Assembly: GCA_964251675.1 (NCBI GenBank)
Contig: CAXUKS010000020.1
Span: 1-64,000, forward strand
DNA length: 64,000 bases
From: JANXMY01 sp964251675
GTDB lineage: Bacteria > Armatimonadota > Armatimonadia > Armatimonadales > Capsulimonadaceae
Direction of reading: 5' to 3'
This document shows positions 24,778 through 33,157 of the stretch, one piece after another. The stretch's first letter is position 1. Each line of letters starts with the position of its first letter. The notes beneath the pieces were generated by a model. The model was given only the letters and a program-made list of their open reading frames with translations, was not told the origin of the DNA and did no database searches. The translations under genes and the position numbers were made by a program.

Positions 24778-24799
24778 CCTCTCCTTGCTGAAGGAGAGG
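24778..24799. repeat. CCTCTCCTT/AAGGAGAGG palindrome
   Basis: 9-bp arms around GCTG. The same motif recurs near 11433 and 46050. Confidence 0.6.
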
Positions 24800-24814
24800 A
24801 CTGAGTTGAATGTT

Positions 24815-25837
24815 CTACTTTCCAAACTTTCGGGGGTCTACCTTGAGTGGCCGGGTCGCTTCGCCGAGCGGCTGATATAGCGCCGTATAAGATTCCCAGG
24901 CCCCTTTTTGAAATAAATCTTCGAAGAATAAATATTGTTGTGCCCAGCCAGCCATCGGGCCGAACTGGGCGCGGAGATGGTCGCCGATCTGGGCGTAGCC
25001 CGCTTTGGTGAGCGATTTGGCGGAGGGCGTGCCCTTTAAATAGGTGCGCTGGGCGATCTGACGGACGTGGGTGTCTACGGGGATGGCCTCGTCTTTGTCG
25101 AGCGAAAACAGGCACACGCAGTCGGCGATCTTTTCGCCGACGCCGGGCAGGGCCACGAGGGCGGCTTTAGCCTCGGCGTAGGGACGCGCCCGCAGGCCGA
25201 GCAGCCACAGCGGGCCGCCGGAGGCCATGACGGCCTCTGCGGTTTCTTTGACAAACCGTGCCCGGTAGCCGAGGCCGGTTCCGGTCAGGTGCGGCACGGA
25301 CGACTCGGCCAGGCGATGCACGGGCGGGAAGCCGTGGTGGTCCAGCCCGGCGACGGGGCCGCCGGGAGACGTGTCTCCGTATTCTTTGCACAGGGCGGCG
25401 ATGGTGCGGCGGATGCGGTACAGCGGGGCCGCCGAGGTACACAGGAACGAAAACAGGCACTCCACCGGGTCCTGCCGGAGGACGCGCAGCCCGGCGAAAT
25501 CGCGGACGGCGCTTTCAATGTGGCGCGGGTCGGCTTGAGTGAACTGCTGCATCAGCGCGGGAAGGTCTACATCCAGCCGGAAATAGTCGCGGACAAAGGC
25601 CAGATCGAAATGCTGCGGGCTGGTCTGGTAGTAAACCGCCTCGTCGTCCTGCCAGAGCCGCACCAGGGTGTGCCGCTGCTGGCCCGTGGCAGGGTCGGTG
25701 CGGGGCAGGAGGCAGCTCCACCAGCCTTCAGCATCCAGCCGCCAGCGAAAGGTCTGGCCGCAGATGACGGTGTGCTGGATGCGAAACTCGGAAAGCGGGC
25801 AGGCGATGGTGGCATAGGGGATTGTGGCGTAAGGCAT
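24815..25837 (-). CDS. OGG1-type 8-oxoguanine DNA glycosylase
   Basis: 340 residues. The N-terminal domain has FRIQHTVICGQTFRWRLD, typical of OGG1. The helix-hairpin-helix module reads LPGVGEKIADCVCLFSLD followed by AIPVDTHVRQIAQR, containing the Schiff-base Lys and the catalytic Asp. The enzyme excises 8-oxoguanine opposite C and nicks DNA. This eukaryote-type OGG occurs in scattered bacteria. The N-terminus carries a small duplication (MPYATIPYATIA). A TACAAT element ends 5 bases before the ATG, so the message is close to leaderless. Confidence 0.9.
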   Translation of the reverse strand: MPYATIPYATIACPLSEFRIQHTVICGQTFRWRLDAEGWWSCLLPRTDPATGQQRHTLVRLWQDDEAVYYQTSPQHFDLAFVRDYFRLDVDLPALMQQFTQADPRHIESAVRDFAGLRVLRQDPVECLFSFLCTSAAPLYRIRRTIAALCKEYGDTSPGGPVAGLDHHGFPPVHRLAESSVPHLTGTGLGYRARFVKETAEAVMASGGPLWLLGLRARPYAEAKAALVALPGVGEKIADCVCLFSLDKDEAIPVDTHVRQIAQRTYLKGTPSAKSLTKAGYAQIGDHLRAQFGPMAGWAQQYLFFEDLFQKGAWESYTALYQPLGEATRPLKVDPRKFGK

Positions 25838-25842
25838 ACCAC

Positions 25843-25848
25843 ATTGTA
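25843..25848 (-). promoter_or_regulatory. -10 element (TACAAT) of the glycosylase gene
   Basis: Five bases separate it from the ATG at 25837, putting the transcription start at or within the start codon. Confidence 0.5.
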
Positions 25849-25870
25849 CGCCGCACGAAGGGGTTTGTCA

Positions 25871-25891
25871 AACGAGGGCATTGAACCCCTA
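25871..25891. repeat. Hairpin element overlapping a stop codon
   Basis: AACGAGGGCATTGAACCCCT belongs to the TTGAAA-loop palindromes. The neighbouring gene's TAG at 25889-25891 is part of it. Confidence 0.5.
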
Positions 25892-26470
25892 CTCCGCCAG
25901 CGCGTTCAGGGTTTTCAGCAGCTCCGTCGCCAGCGCGGACGCCGCCGGGTCCTGGGCAAACAGGTCCGGGTGCAGGGCGCGGGCCAGCAGGCGGCGGGCG
26001 CGGCGGCGCTCTTCGGCGGACAGCCGGGCGGCAGCCGTCCCCAGCGCCCCGCCGATGCCCCCGCGTCCCGACGCGGCCAGCAGGTCCAGACGCTGCCGGG
26101 CGGCGAGGAGGTCCGCTTCCGCCGATTTGGCCCGCGCCCGCATTTCGTCCCAGCTTGCTTCGGACTCGGCGAGGCGGCGGCGCAGGTCCCGCATCTTCGT
26201 TTTTGTGGCCTCATGCCGGGCAGTCAGCGCGTCCAGTTTGGCGGCATCCACGGTGCGCGGCCCGTCGCCTTTCGCGCCGACCAAAGCCCGCAGGTCCGCG
26301 CAGCGATAGAGGGTGGCGCGGGAGACCCCTGCCCGCTCGGCCACATCGGTCATGGTAAACGCCGCGCCGATCCGTTCCAGATCGCGCACGGCGGCTTTGA
26401 CCCGCTCGGCGCGGGCATCGGGGTCTCGCGGCTTGGCCCCGCGTGTTCGGACTTCTTTTGTCTTACTCAC
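25889..26470 (-). CDS. HTH / coiled-coil protein with a C-terminal J-domain-like HPD motif
   Basis: 193 residues from a GTG start. An N-terminal helix-turn-helix (FTMTDVAERAGVSRATLYRC) resembles the one in Tn554 TnpC/DUF6262 proteins. A charged coiled coil follows (about residues 80-145, RHEATKTKMRDLRRRLAESE). The end, RRLLARALHPDLFAQDP then LLKTLNAL, resembles helices II-III of a DnaJ J domain with the HPD tripeptide at about 167-169. The combination is unusual. The promoter TTGCTA-17-CAAAAT predicts a start one base before the GTG. Confidence 0.6.
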   Translation of the reverse strand: MSKTKEVRTRGAKPRDPDARAERVKAAVRDLERIGAAFTMTDVAERAGVSRATLYRCADLRALVGAKGDGPRTVDAAKLDALTARHEATKTKMRDLRRRLAESEASWDEMRARAKSAEADLLAARQRLDLLAASGRGGIGGALGTAAARLSAEERRRARRLLARALHPDLFAQDPAASALATELLKTLNALAE

Positions 26471-26477
26471 GGCGAGT

Positions 26478-26506
26478 ATTTTGACACATTTCGGAGACAA
26501 TAGCAA
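26478..26506 (-). promoter_or_regulatory. Leaderless promoter TTGCTA-N17-CAAAAT
   Basis: -35 at 26506-26501, -10 at 26483-26478, predicted start 26471 next to the GTG at 26470. Confidence 0.5.
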
Positions 26507-26712
26507 GCCATATTTGCTGATACCCGGCCCTATCATTGTCTGCTGTGCTTGTGCGGCAGCGGCTATTGAGGCCACAGCCAGGCGAAATTAGCACACAAGC
26601 CGTCAGGCGCTGCCGTTGACAAAGCGCCGCACGTATGCAATACTATATTTACGTTTGCAAAAACGAACCCCGGCGAGAGGCACACAGCCTCCCGCTTTTT
26701 TTATTGACTCGG

Positions 26713-27636
26713 TTATTTGCCGAGTGCCTGCATCAGCCGCACCAGACTGGGGCCGAGCAGCACCACGAAGGTCGCCGGGAACACGAACAGCACCAGCGGA
26801 AACAGCAGCGTCACCGGCAGACGCGCCGCCTGCTCCCGCACCCGCTGCACCCGCGCCGCCCGCGCCGACTCGCTTTGCGCTCGCAGGGTCCGCCCGAGAC
26901 TTGTCCCCCGCCGCTCCGCCTGCGTCAAAGCGGCGACAAATGTTTTCACTTCCCCAATCTCCAGCCGCGCCGCCATGTCTTTCAGAGCCGCCGCCCGCGT
27001 TCGCCCCAGCCCCATCTCCTGCCGGGCGCGGGTCAGCTCGTCCGGCAGCGGCCCGCGCATCTTATCCGTCACTTTTGCCAGCGCCGCGTCCAATCCCAGC
27101 CCCGCCTCCACACTGACCACCAGCAGGTCGATGGCATCCGGCAGTGCCCGCCGAATGAGTGTCTGCCGCCGCCGGACTGCCTGTTCGAGCAGGCTATCCG
27201 GCACGGCAAAGCCGATCACGCCGCCCAGCAGCAGGAGGAAGACGCGCCCGCCCGGCGCGGGTACTCCGAGGCAGCACGCCCCGGCCATGCCCAGCCACAA
27301 AACCACTGACAGCACGCGCAGACCCGCAAACTCTGCCGGGGTACACGGGCCGCCCGCCCGCATCAGCGTCTGCTTGAGACGCGCCGCTGTGCCCACCGGG
27401 GTCAGCCGCGCTCCCACCCCGGCCAGCCGCGTCCGCACAGGCCGCACGAGCCGCTCCCGCCAGTCCCTTTCCAGCTCCGCCTCCGCCAGCGAGGGAGGGA
27501 GCGAGGCGGCAGGCCGGGCGATGTTGTCCAGGCGTTGTTTCAGGGCATCGCGCTCCGCGCCGAGCAGACCGCGCAGGGCAATGGCAAGCAGGGCGGCGGC
27601 GGTGAAGGTGAATAGCAGGACTGATGTAAGAAGCAT
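26713..27636 (-). CDS. tadC: Tad pilus inner-membrane protein TadC
   Basis: 307 residues with a type II secretion F domain. Membrane helices lie at the start, near residues 110-160 (VLSVVLWLGMAGACCLGV, RVFLLLLGGVIGFAVPDSLL) and at the end (LPVTLLFPLVLFVFPATFVVLL). The soluble core has ALPDAIDLLVVSVEAGLGLDAAL, typical of TadC. It is the last gene of the Tad operon and forms the inner-membrane platform with TadB. A second start, at 27675, lies partly in the repeat that separates it from tadB; I prefer the Met directly before the first helix. Confidence 0.88.
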   Translation of the reverse strand: MLLTSVLLFTFTAAALLAIALRGLLGAERDALKQRLDNIARPAASLPPSLAEAELERDWRERLVRPVRTRLAGVGARLTPVGTAARLKQTLMRAGGPCTPAEFAGLRVLSVVLWLGMAGACCLGVPAPGGRVFLLLLGGVIGFAVPDSLLEQAVRRRQTLIRRALPDAIDLLVVSVEAGLGLDAALAKVTDKMRGPLPDELTRARQEMGLGRTRAAALKDMAARLEIGEVKTFVAALTQAERRGTSLGRTLRAQSESARAARVQRVREQAARLPVTLLFPLVLFVFPATFVVLLGPSLVRLMQALGK

Positions 27637-27689
27637 GGTAAGAGAACCCTGTGGCGCTGCGGGGTGTTGTTGCATAATTCCCAGCCAGG

Positions 27690-27882
27690 AACCGGCGGGA
27701 CAGAGTGCCGGGGGTATAAACCCGCCGGCATTGAAGTTCAGCCGCCCTCCGGGCGGAAGACAAACATATCTGGCTTTCTTCAGTCTTTAGCCCGGCAGGG
27801 CGTCTGCTTTTGCTGCCGGGGTTTTATACCCCCGGCCTCCGGGCAGCGCTCGGTACAGCAGCATTTATGCAGCAACGCTATT
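27690..27882. repeat. Palindromic element inside the Tad operon (tadB-tadC gap)
   Basis: It contains GCCGGGGGTATAAACCCGCCGGC (near 27706-27729) and GCCGGGGTTTTATACCCCCGGC (27814-27835). Near 27859-27880 the phrase AGCATTTATGCAGCAACGC is shared with the element at 63101-63239. Confidence 0.65.
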
Positions 27883-27929
27883 CCATGCCCCATTCTACGC
27901 GGCGCAGAAGGGAAACGTTTGCCTGCTCG

Positions 27930-28895
27930 CTACACCTCCACTGCCACCATGCGGCGGATGATCAGGCCGCCGACGATCTGCCCGGCGAACGCGCCGCCGA
28001 GGAGCAGGCGGCCCAGAGGGAGTGCCAGCAGGGGCTGAAAGTAGGCGGGGTCGCGCAGGTAAAACAGCAGGGCCAGGGCGGGGGCCAGGGCCATGAGAAC
28101 GAGGGCGGAGAGGCGGCCCTCGGCAGTCAGGGTGCGGACTTCGCCGCTGACCCGGACGCGCTCACGGATGGTGGCGGCAATGGCGTCCAGCACTTCAGCC
28201 AGATTGCCCCCAGCAGGAAGCTGGATCAGGATGGCCGTCACGATGAGGTCTAAATCGGGCGACTGAACGCGCTCCACCATGCGGCCCAAAGCGGTGTCCC
28301 AGGCGATGCCGAGGGCCGCCTCGCCGCCCGCCCAGGCGAACTCTTCCGACAGCGGCGCAGGCAGCTCTTCCGCCGCCGTCGCCAGAGCCTGTGCGAACGA
28401 ATGGCCTGCCCGCAGGTCGGAAGCGAGGAGCAGGAGGGCGTCGGGAAGCTGCGCGGCGAAGCGGTTCCGCCGCGCCGCCTGCCGGGCAGACAGCACGGCC
28501 TGCGGAGCCAAGAGGCCGAGCAGGCCGAGCACCACCCCGGCCAGCGGGCCGTGCGTCAGCAGCAGTCCGCCGAGAGCAGGCAGCAGCGCCGACGCGCCGC
28601 AGAGCGTCACCCACTCGGCAGGGCGCAGGCGCAGGTCGGCGCGGAGCATGGCGAGCCGCAGGGACCGCTCCCGGTCACGGCCCCGGAGCCAGCCGGTCAG
28701 GGTCGGCAGCACGTCCGGGCGCGGGCCATTGGACGGAGGCGAAGCCGAGGCTTCGGGCGGGCGGCCTGCCAGCGCGGCGAGGCGCTGATGCAGGCGGCGG
28801 CGGTCGCGGCCCGCCCATTCGGCCACAGCGTAGACCAAGCCGAAGGCCAGCGCGAAGCTGAGGCCGATGGCGGCAGGCAGAAGATACTGGCTCAT
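27930..28895 (-). CDS. tadB: Tad pilus inner-membrane protein TadB
   Basis: 321 residues, type II secretion F domain. Two N-terminal-side helices and two C-terminal ones (ALVLMALAPALALLFYL, LGRLLLGGAFAGQIVGGLII) flank the soluble part with LPDALLLLASDLRAGHSFAQAL. The start overlaps the tadA stop by ATGA. It works with TadC as the platform for the TadA ATPase. Confidence 0.9.
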   Translation of the reverse strand: MSQYLLPAAIGLSFALAFGLVYAVAEWAGRDRRRLHQRLAALAGRPPEASASPPSNGPRPDVLPTLTGWLRGRDRERSLRLAMLRADLRLRPAEWVTLCGASALLPALGGLLLTHGPLAGVVLGLLGLLAPQAVLSARQAARRNRFAAQLPDALLLLASDLRAGHSFAQALATAAEELPAPLSEEFAWAGGEAALGIAWDTALGRMVERVQSPDLDLIVTAILIQLPAGGNLAEVLDAIAATIRERVRVSGEVRTLTAEGRLSALVLMALAPALALLFYLRDPAYFQPLLALPLGRLLLGGAFAGQIVGGLIIRRMVAVEV

Positions 28896-30169
28896 GCGAA
28901 CACCTCCGGCCCCAGCGGGAAGCCACGGGCGGCCAGTGTGGCCGCACAGGCGGGGTACAGGCCCGTCGGGCGCAGGCCGGGCGCGGCGGCAGAACGGACA
29001 AAGACGTCCTGCATGGAAATCACGTCGCCGACCAGACCCGTCAGCTCAGTGATGTGAGTGATGGCGCGGCGGCCATCGGGCAGGCGCTCCTGATGGACAA
29101 TCACCTGCACCGCCGAGGCAATCTGCTCGCGCACCGCCCGCAGGGGCAGCTCGGTTCCGGCCATCAGCGTCATGGTTTCCAGGCGGGACAGGGCATCGCG
29201 GGGGCCGTTCGCGTGAACCGTGGACAGGGAGCCGTCGTGGCCGGTATTCAGGGCCATGAGCAAATCCAGCGCCTCGGCCCCGCGCACTTCGCCGAGAATA
29301 ATCCGGTCCGGGCGCATGCGGAGGGCATTGCGGACAAGCTGCCGGATAGTCACTTCGCCCCGGCCTTCTAAATTGGGCGGGCGGCTTTCCAAAGCGACCA
29401 CATGAGGCTGCTGTAATTGCAGCTCGGCGGCGTCTTCAATCGTGATCACGCGCTCGTCCGCGCCGATAGACGCCGACAGGGCGTTGAGCGTCGTCGTCTT
29501 GCCGCTCCCTGTGCCGCCGGAGACCAGCACGTTGAGACGCCCGGCGACACACGCCCGCAGGAAGTCTTCAGCCAGCACGGTCAGCGTGCTCAATCGCACC
29601 AGGTCGGCGGTTCGCAGGGGGCGACGGGCAAACTTTCGAATGGTGACCGTCGGCCCGGCGACCGCCAGCGGCGGCAGGATGATGTTGACCCGGCTGCCGT
29701 CGGGCAGGCGGGCATCGGCGAGGGGCGAGGAGTCGTCCACGCGGCGGCCCAGGGGCGAGACAATCCGCTCAATAATGCGCCGCAGATGGGCCTCGTCGTC
29801 AAAGGCGGCGTCGGCGCGGGTGAGCCGCCCGCCGCGCTCCACATAGACCGAGTACGGGCCGTTGACCATGATCTCGGAAACGCTCTCATCGGCCAGCAGC
29901 GGCTCCAATGGCCCCAGCCCGATTAGCTCCTGCAAAACGGCCTGCGTCACGGCCTCAAACTGCCGCGTCGTCAGCGCCAGCCCTTCGCTGTCCGCCTGCC
30001 GTGCCACCATTTCCCGCGTCGTTTCCGCCAGCGCCTCCGGCCCCAGACGGGCCAGTGCGGCAGCGTCGGCCTCGGCGACCATCCGGGCATGAACCCGCCG
30101 CCGCAGGGCCGCGCCGTCGAAGGGGGTCTCCGTGGAGAGCCGTCCAAATTGGAAAGGGATGAGTGTCAT
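28892..30169 (-). CDS. tadA: Tad pilus ATPase TadA/CpaF
   Basis: 425 residues. The Walker A is SGGTGSGKTT (about 217-226) and the Walker B region is RIILGEVRGAEALDLLMAL; the Asp box ITIEDAAELQL and His box GHDGSLSTVHAN are also seen. TadA is a bidirectional secretion ATPase that drives Flp pilus extension and retraction. It overlaps tadZ upstream and tadB downstream by four bases each. The N-terminal domain (about 1-120) matches CpaF. Confidence 0.95.
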   Translation of the reverse strand: MTLIPFQFGRLSTETPFDGAALRRRVHARMVAEADAAALARLGPEALAETTREMVARQADSEGLALTTRQFEAVTQAVLQELIGLGPLEPLLADESVSEIMVNGPYSVYVERGGRLTRADAAFDDEAHLRRIIERIVSPLGRRVDDSSPLADARLPDGSRVNIILPPLAVAGPTVTIRKFARRPLRTADLVRLSTLTVLAEDFLRACVAGRLNVLVSGGTGSGKTTTLNALSASIGADERVITIEDAAELQLQQPHVVALESRPPNLEGRGEVTIRQLVRNALRMRPDRIILGEVRGAEALDLLMALNTGHDGSLSTVHANGPRDALSRLETMTLMAGTELPLRAVREQIASAVQVIVHQERLPDGRRAITHITELTGLVGDVISMQDVFVRSAAAPGLRPTGLYPACAATLAARGFPLGPEVFA

Positions 30170-31356
30170 TGCGTTTTCAGAGGGAGACTCCGGCCAAACA
30201 GCGGCAGTCGCAGACGTGGCGGGGCGGCAGGGACAGACCCTGTGGACAGGGTGCGGGCCAGAGCGGCGATGCTGCGGGCCGGGGCACTGCCGGGGTGCGA
30301 TAAGATAAACGGGACACCTGCGTTGACCGAAGCCGGAACTACTTTGCCGTCGTTTGGGACGAGCGCCCCGGCGGGCAGGCCGAGCACCTGCTCGCCGTCG
30401 GCCACGCTCAGGCGGCTGCGGGGGGCGACGCGGTTGAAGACGACATGCACGGCGTCGGGCCGCAGATGAGCGCCGAGCAGGGCATCCAGCCAGCGGCGGG
30501 AGGCGGCCAGGGTCGGCAGGTCGAACAGGTCGGCGACGAGCAGGACGTCATCGGCGCGGGCCAGTGCGGCCAGCGCCGGGCGGTCAATCAGCGGCGGCAG
30601 GTCGAGAATGACACAGCGGGAGCCGGGTTCCAGCAGAGTCAGCACACGCTCCACGGAGGCCGCCGAAAGCGCGTCCGGGGCCAGCGGGGCGGCGGCTCCG
30701 GCTAACAGGAAAAGGCCGCTGTCGTGAGGCTCGGCGTAGTCTTCCAGAAAGCGGTCGTCCAGAGTGTCCGGGTCCAGCGCGGCCCAGTCGGCCAGTGTCC
30801 GGCGCGGCGACAGGCCGAGCAGCAGGGCGGCGTCGGCAAACTGCGTGTGCAGGTCCAGCAGCACGGCTGGCTCCCCGGTGCCCTGGGCCAGCGCGGCGGC
30901 GAGATTGACGGCCACAGTGGTTCGGCCCACGCCGCCTTTCGCACCTGCGACAGCGATGATGCGGGCGGAGCGCAGCGGCGCAGGCGGTGCGTCGGCACTG
31001 GGCACGGCCCGCAGGGCGGCGGCGAAGTCGGCGGGCGGCAGGGTCCAGGGAAGAACGTCCCGTGCCCCGGCCCGCATGGCCCGGCGCAGGGTGTCAGGGC
31101 TGGCGTCGTCAGAGAGCAGGATGACGGCAGCGGCGGGAGCCAGCATTTCGCAGGCTGCAAAGCCGCCCTCCGGCGGCAGGTCGTGGGCCAGGAGAACAAC
31201 CGAGGGCCGCAGGGAGCGCGTCAGGGTGTGCGCTTCGGCAGCGTCGCAGGCGGGCGGCAGCACTTCTATCTTCATTTCGACGCCGGGCAGGCGGGCCGTG
31301 ACGGCGGCCCGGCGGTCGGGGCGGTGGTCGGCGAGCAGAACGCGCAGGGCGGTCAT
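30166..31356 (-). CDS. tadZ: Tad pilus localisation protein TadZ/CpaE
   Basis: 396 residues. The N-terminal 110 residues form a receiver-like fold (LRVLLADHRPDRRAAV, VVLLAHDLPPEGG) in which the phospho-Asp position is Ala, so it is probably a pseudo-receiver. A ParA/MinD ATPase domain follows, with AVAGAKGGVGRTTVAVNLA (deviant Walker A) and CVILDLPPLIDRPAL. TadZ/CpaE places the pilus machine at a pole. It overlaps both neighbours by ATGA. Confidence 0.88.
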   Translation of the reverse strand: MTALRVLLADHRPDRRAAVTARLPGVEMKIEVLPPACDAAEAHTLTRSLRPSVVLLAHDLPPEGGFAACEMLAPAAAVILLSDDASPDTLRRAMRAGARDVLPWTLPPADFAAALRAVPSADAPPAPLRSARIIAVAGAKGGVGRTTVAVNLAAALAQGTGEPAVLLDLHTQFADAALLLGLSPRRTLADWAALDPDTLDDRFLEDYAEPHDSGLFLLAGAAAPLAPDALSAASVERVLTLLEPGSRCVILDLPPLIDRPALAALARADDVLLVADLFDLPTLAASRRWLDALLGAHLRPDAVHVVFNRVAPRSRLSVADGEQVLGLPAGALVPNDGKVVPASVNAGVPFILSHPGSAPARSIAALARTLSTGSVPAAPPRLRLPLFGRSLPLKTQ

Positions 31357-33122
31357 GGCAAAGCCTCCGGGCCACGCGGGGCGTCGCGGTCTCCGCTGCC
31401 GTGCTGCAATTCGGGAAAATCTTTATCAAATGCGCCGCGCCGCACATCGGGGCGCGGGATGGGCAGGTTCTCCAGACTGCCGGACGGCGGCGGCTGAACG
31501 CCCGGCGTGTCCGGGGTGACGATCTGGGGCTGAATCAAAATCAGCAGCTCGCTTTCCTGCTTGCGCGTCGTGGTGGACTTGAAGAACTCGCCCAGCACGG
31601 GGATTTGACTGAGCAGCGGGACACGCTCCGTCTGCCGCGAGGCCGTGCTGGAATACAAGCCGCCGATGACCAGCGTTTCCCCGTCGCCCATTTGCAGCGT
31701 GGACGTCGCCCGGCGCACGGTCAGGGCGGGGATGACAAAGCCGCTCAATTGGACGGCGTTGGTGTAGTTGAGATCGCTGACTTCAGGCGTCACGGTCATC
31801 TGGATTTTGCCGTCGCCCACTAAATCCGCATGAACCAGGAGGCGAACGCCGTAGGGCTTGTACACGACCGTGACCGAGGCGCTGACGCCGCTGGTTCCGG
31901 TGCTGGACTGGGCTACGGGGACGGGGATCTCGCCGCCTACTAAAATGCTGCCGTCGCTGCCGTCGAGAACTAACAAACTCGGCTCGCTGAGGACGCGGGC
32001 TTTATTCTCCTGCACCAGGGCGTCCAGCTGCGCGGCCAGCGGAATCAGCCGCTGGATTGGCCCGCCGCCGCCGAGGCTGTACCCGGCCACGCTTGGCCCC
32101 TGCCCGGACGCCTGCCCGAACAGAATTGGCTGGGGCGTGAACGTGTATGTCCCCCCCGCCCGTGAGGTCCCGGCATTCAGGCTGCCCCAGCGGACGCCCA
32201 GCGTTTTGGACGCCGCCCGGTTGATGTCAATGACTTTGGCCCGCACGAGTATTTGCCGGGTGGGCCGTCGTCCGAGATTGACCAGATTGACCACGCGCAA
32301 CTCTGGCGGCAGGGTCTGCAGGAGCCGTTCCAGCGGGTCGCTCGCCGCGCCCGCAATGGACGCCCCCTGCCGCTCAGTCGTCCTGGCGGACGCAAATGTA
32401 CTCAGCCCCGCAGACGTATCCGCCGGGCTGAGGGCCGGGCGGTAGCTGCCGGAAAGCGCAATCGTCGCCGTGTCTACCACGCGCACCGTGACGCCCACCG
32501 AAGCCAGCGGCGCGGCCAGCAGGTCGGCATAGGTCCCGGCGACGCTCGGCTTGCTCGGTCCAGTCGGCGGCGGGGCGACTTGCAGCAGGTTCCGCACGCT
32601 GGGCGCGTAGACCCCCGCAATGGTCTGGGCACGCTGCGATTCCAGCGCGTTCAAAACGCTGCCTTCCAGCAGCAGGGTGTTTCCGAGCGCCCGCACCCGC
32701 ACGTCCGGCAGGCCGATGTCCGCCCGCACCCGCGCTGCCAGCGGCCCAAAGTCCGTGGGAAGGGGCGTCACGCTCAGCCGCAGGGCGTGCTTGCCGCGCT
32801 TGTCGTAAACAAAGAGCGTCGTTTCCCCCACCCCACGGGCATTGATCAGCAGTCGGCGGGCGGTCAGGGGCACGATGTCGGCCACGAGCGGGCTGCCGAC
32901 CGCCGCCGCCGTCATGCCGTCGAACTCGTAGATGTCCGATTCGCCCGGATGCAGGTCTTTAGGATGGACTGCTTTAGGATGGACTGCTTTAGGATGGACT
33001 GCTTTAGGATGGACTGCTTTGACAGGCGGCGCGTTCGGATGCGATGGCGGGTGTGCTCGGAGCGGCGCCAGACTCAGGAGCAAGGCGGCAGGCGGCAGAC
33101 AGATTGTAGATAAGTGCTTCAT
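31353..33122 (-). CDS. cpaC: Tad secretin CpaC/RcpA
   Basis: 589 residues. A signal peptide (PPAALLLSLAPLRAHP) is followed by a KAVHP pentapeptide repeated four times, then a BON/pilus N domain and the secretin core. The core includes LVQENKARVLSEPSLLVLDG, GGEIPVPV and GETLVIGGLYSS with VPLLSQIPVLGEFF. It forms the outer-membrane ring of the Flp pilus. The start is the Met of the signal peptide; the extended frame gives no better signal. The repeat is in-frame and likely variable in copy number. Confidence 0.9.
   Translation of the reverse strand: MKHLSTICLPPAALLLSLAPLRAHPPSHPNAPPVKAVHPKAVHPKAVHPKAVHPKDLHPGESDIYEFDGMTAAAVGSPLVADIVPLTARRLLINARGVGETTLFVYDKRGKHALRLSVTPLPTDFGPLAARVRADIGLPDVRVRALGNTLLLEGSVLNALESQRAQTIAGVYAPSVRNLLQVAPPPTGPSKPSVAGTYADLLAAPLASVGVTVRVVDTATIALSGSYRPALSPADTSAGLSTFASARTTERQGASIAGAASDPLERLLQTLPPELRVVNLVNLGRRPTRQILVRAKVIDINRAASKTLGVRWGSLNAGTSRAGGTYTFTPQPILFGQASGQGPSVAGYSLGGGGPIQRLIPLAAQLDALVQENKARVLSEPSLLVLDGSDGSILVGGEIPVPVAQSSTGTSGVSASVTVVYKPYGVRLLVHADLVGDGKIQMTVTPEVSDLNYTNAVQLSGFVIPALTVRRATSTLQMGDGETLVIGGLYSSTASRQTERVPLLSQIPVLGEFFKSTTTRKQESELLILIQPQIVTPDTPGVQPPPSGSLENLPIPRPDVRRGAFDKDFPELQHGSGDRDAPRGPEALP
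32958..33017 (-). repeat. Four perfect 15-bp tandem repeats in the secretin gene
   Basis: Unit TTTAGGATGGACTGC (plus strand) repeated exactly four times codes for KAVHP units in the mature N-terminus. The 15-bp step keeps the frame, so slippage alters the repeat number without breaking the protein. Confidence 0.92.
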
Positions 33123-33157
33123 AGTTTCAGGAGAGCAAAGCAAGGAAGCCAGGTCTC

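Noticed and set aside
25067..26503. 478-codon plus-strand ORF
   Set aside because: Antisense to the OGG and HTH genes, no family motifs, crosses a promoter and a gene boundary.
32958..33017. Assembly artefact in the secretin repeat
   Set aside because: Units are in frame and the fifth, diverged unit (KDLHPGE) supports a true coding repeat; still worth resequencing.
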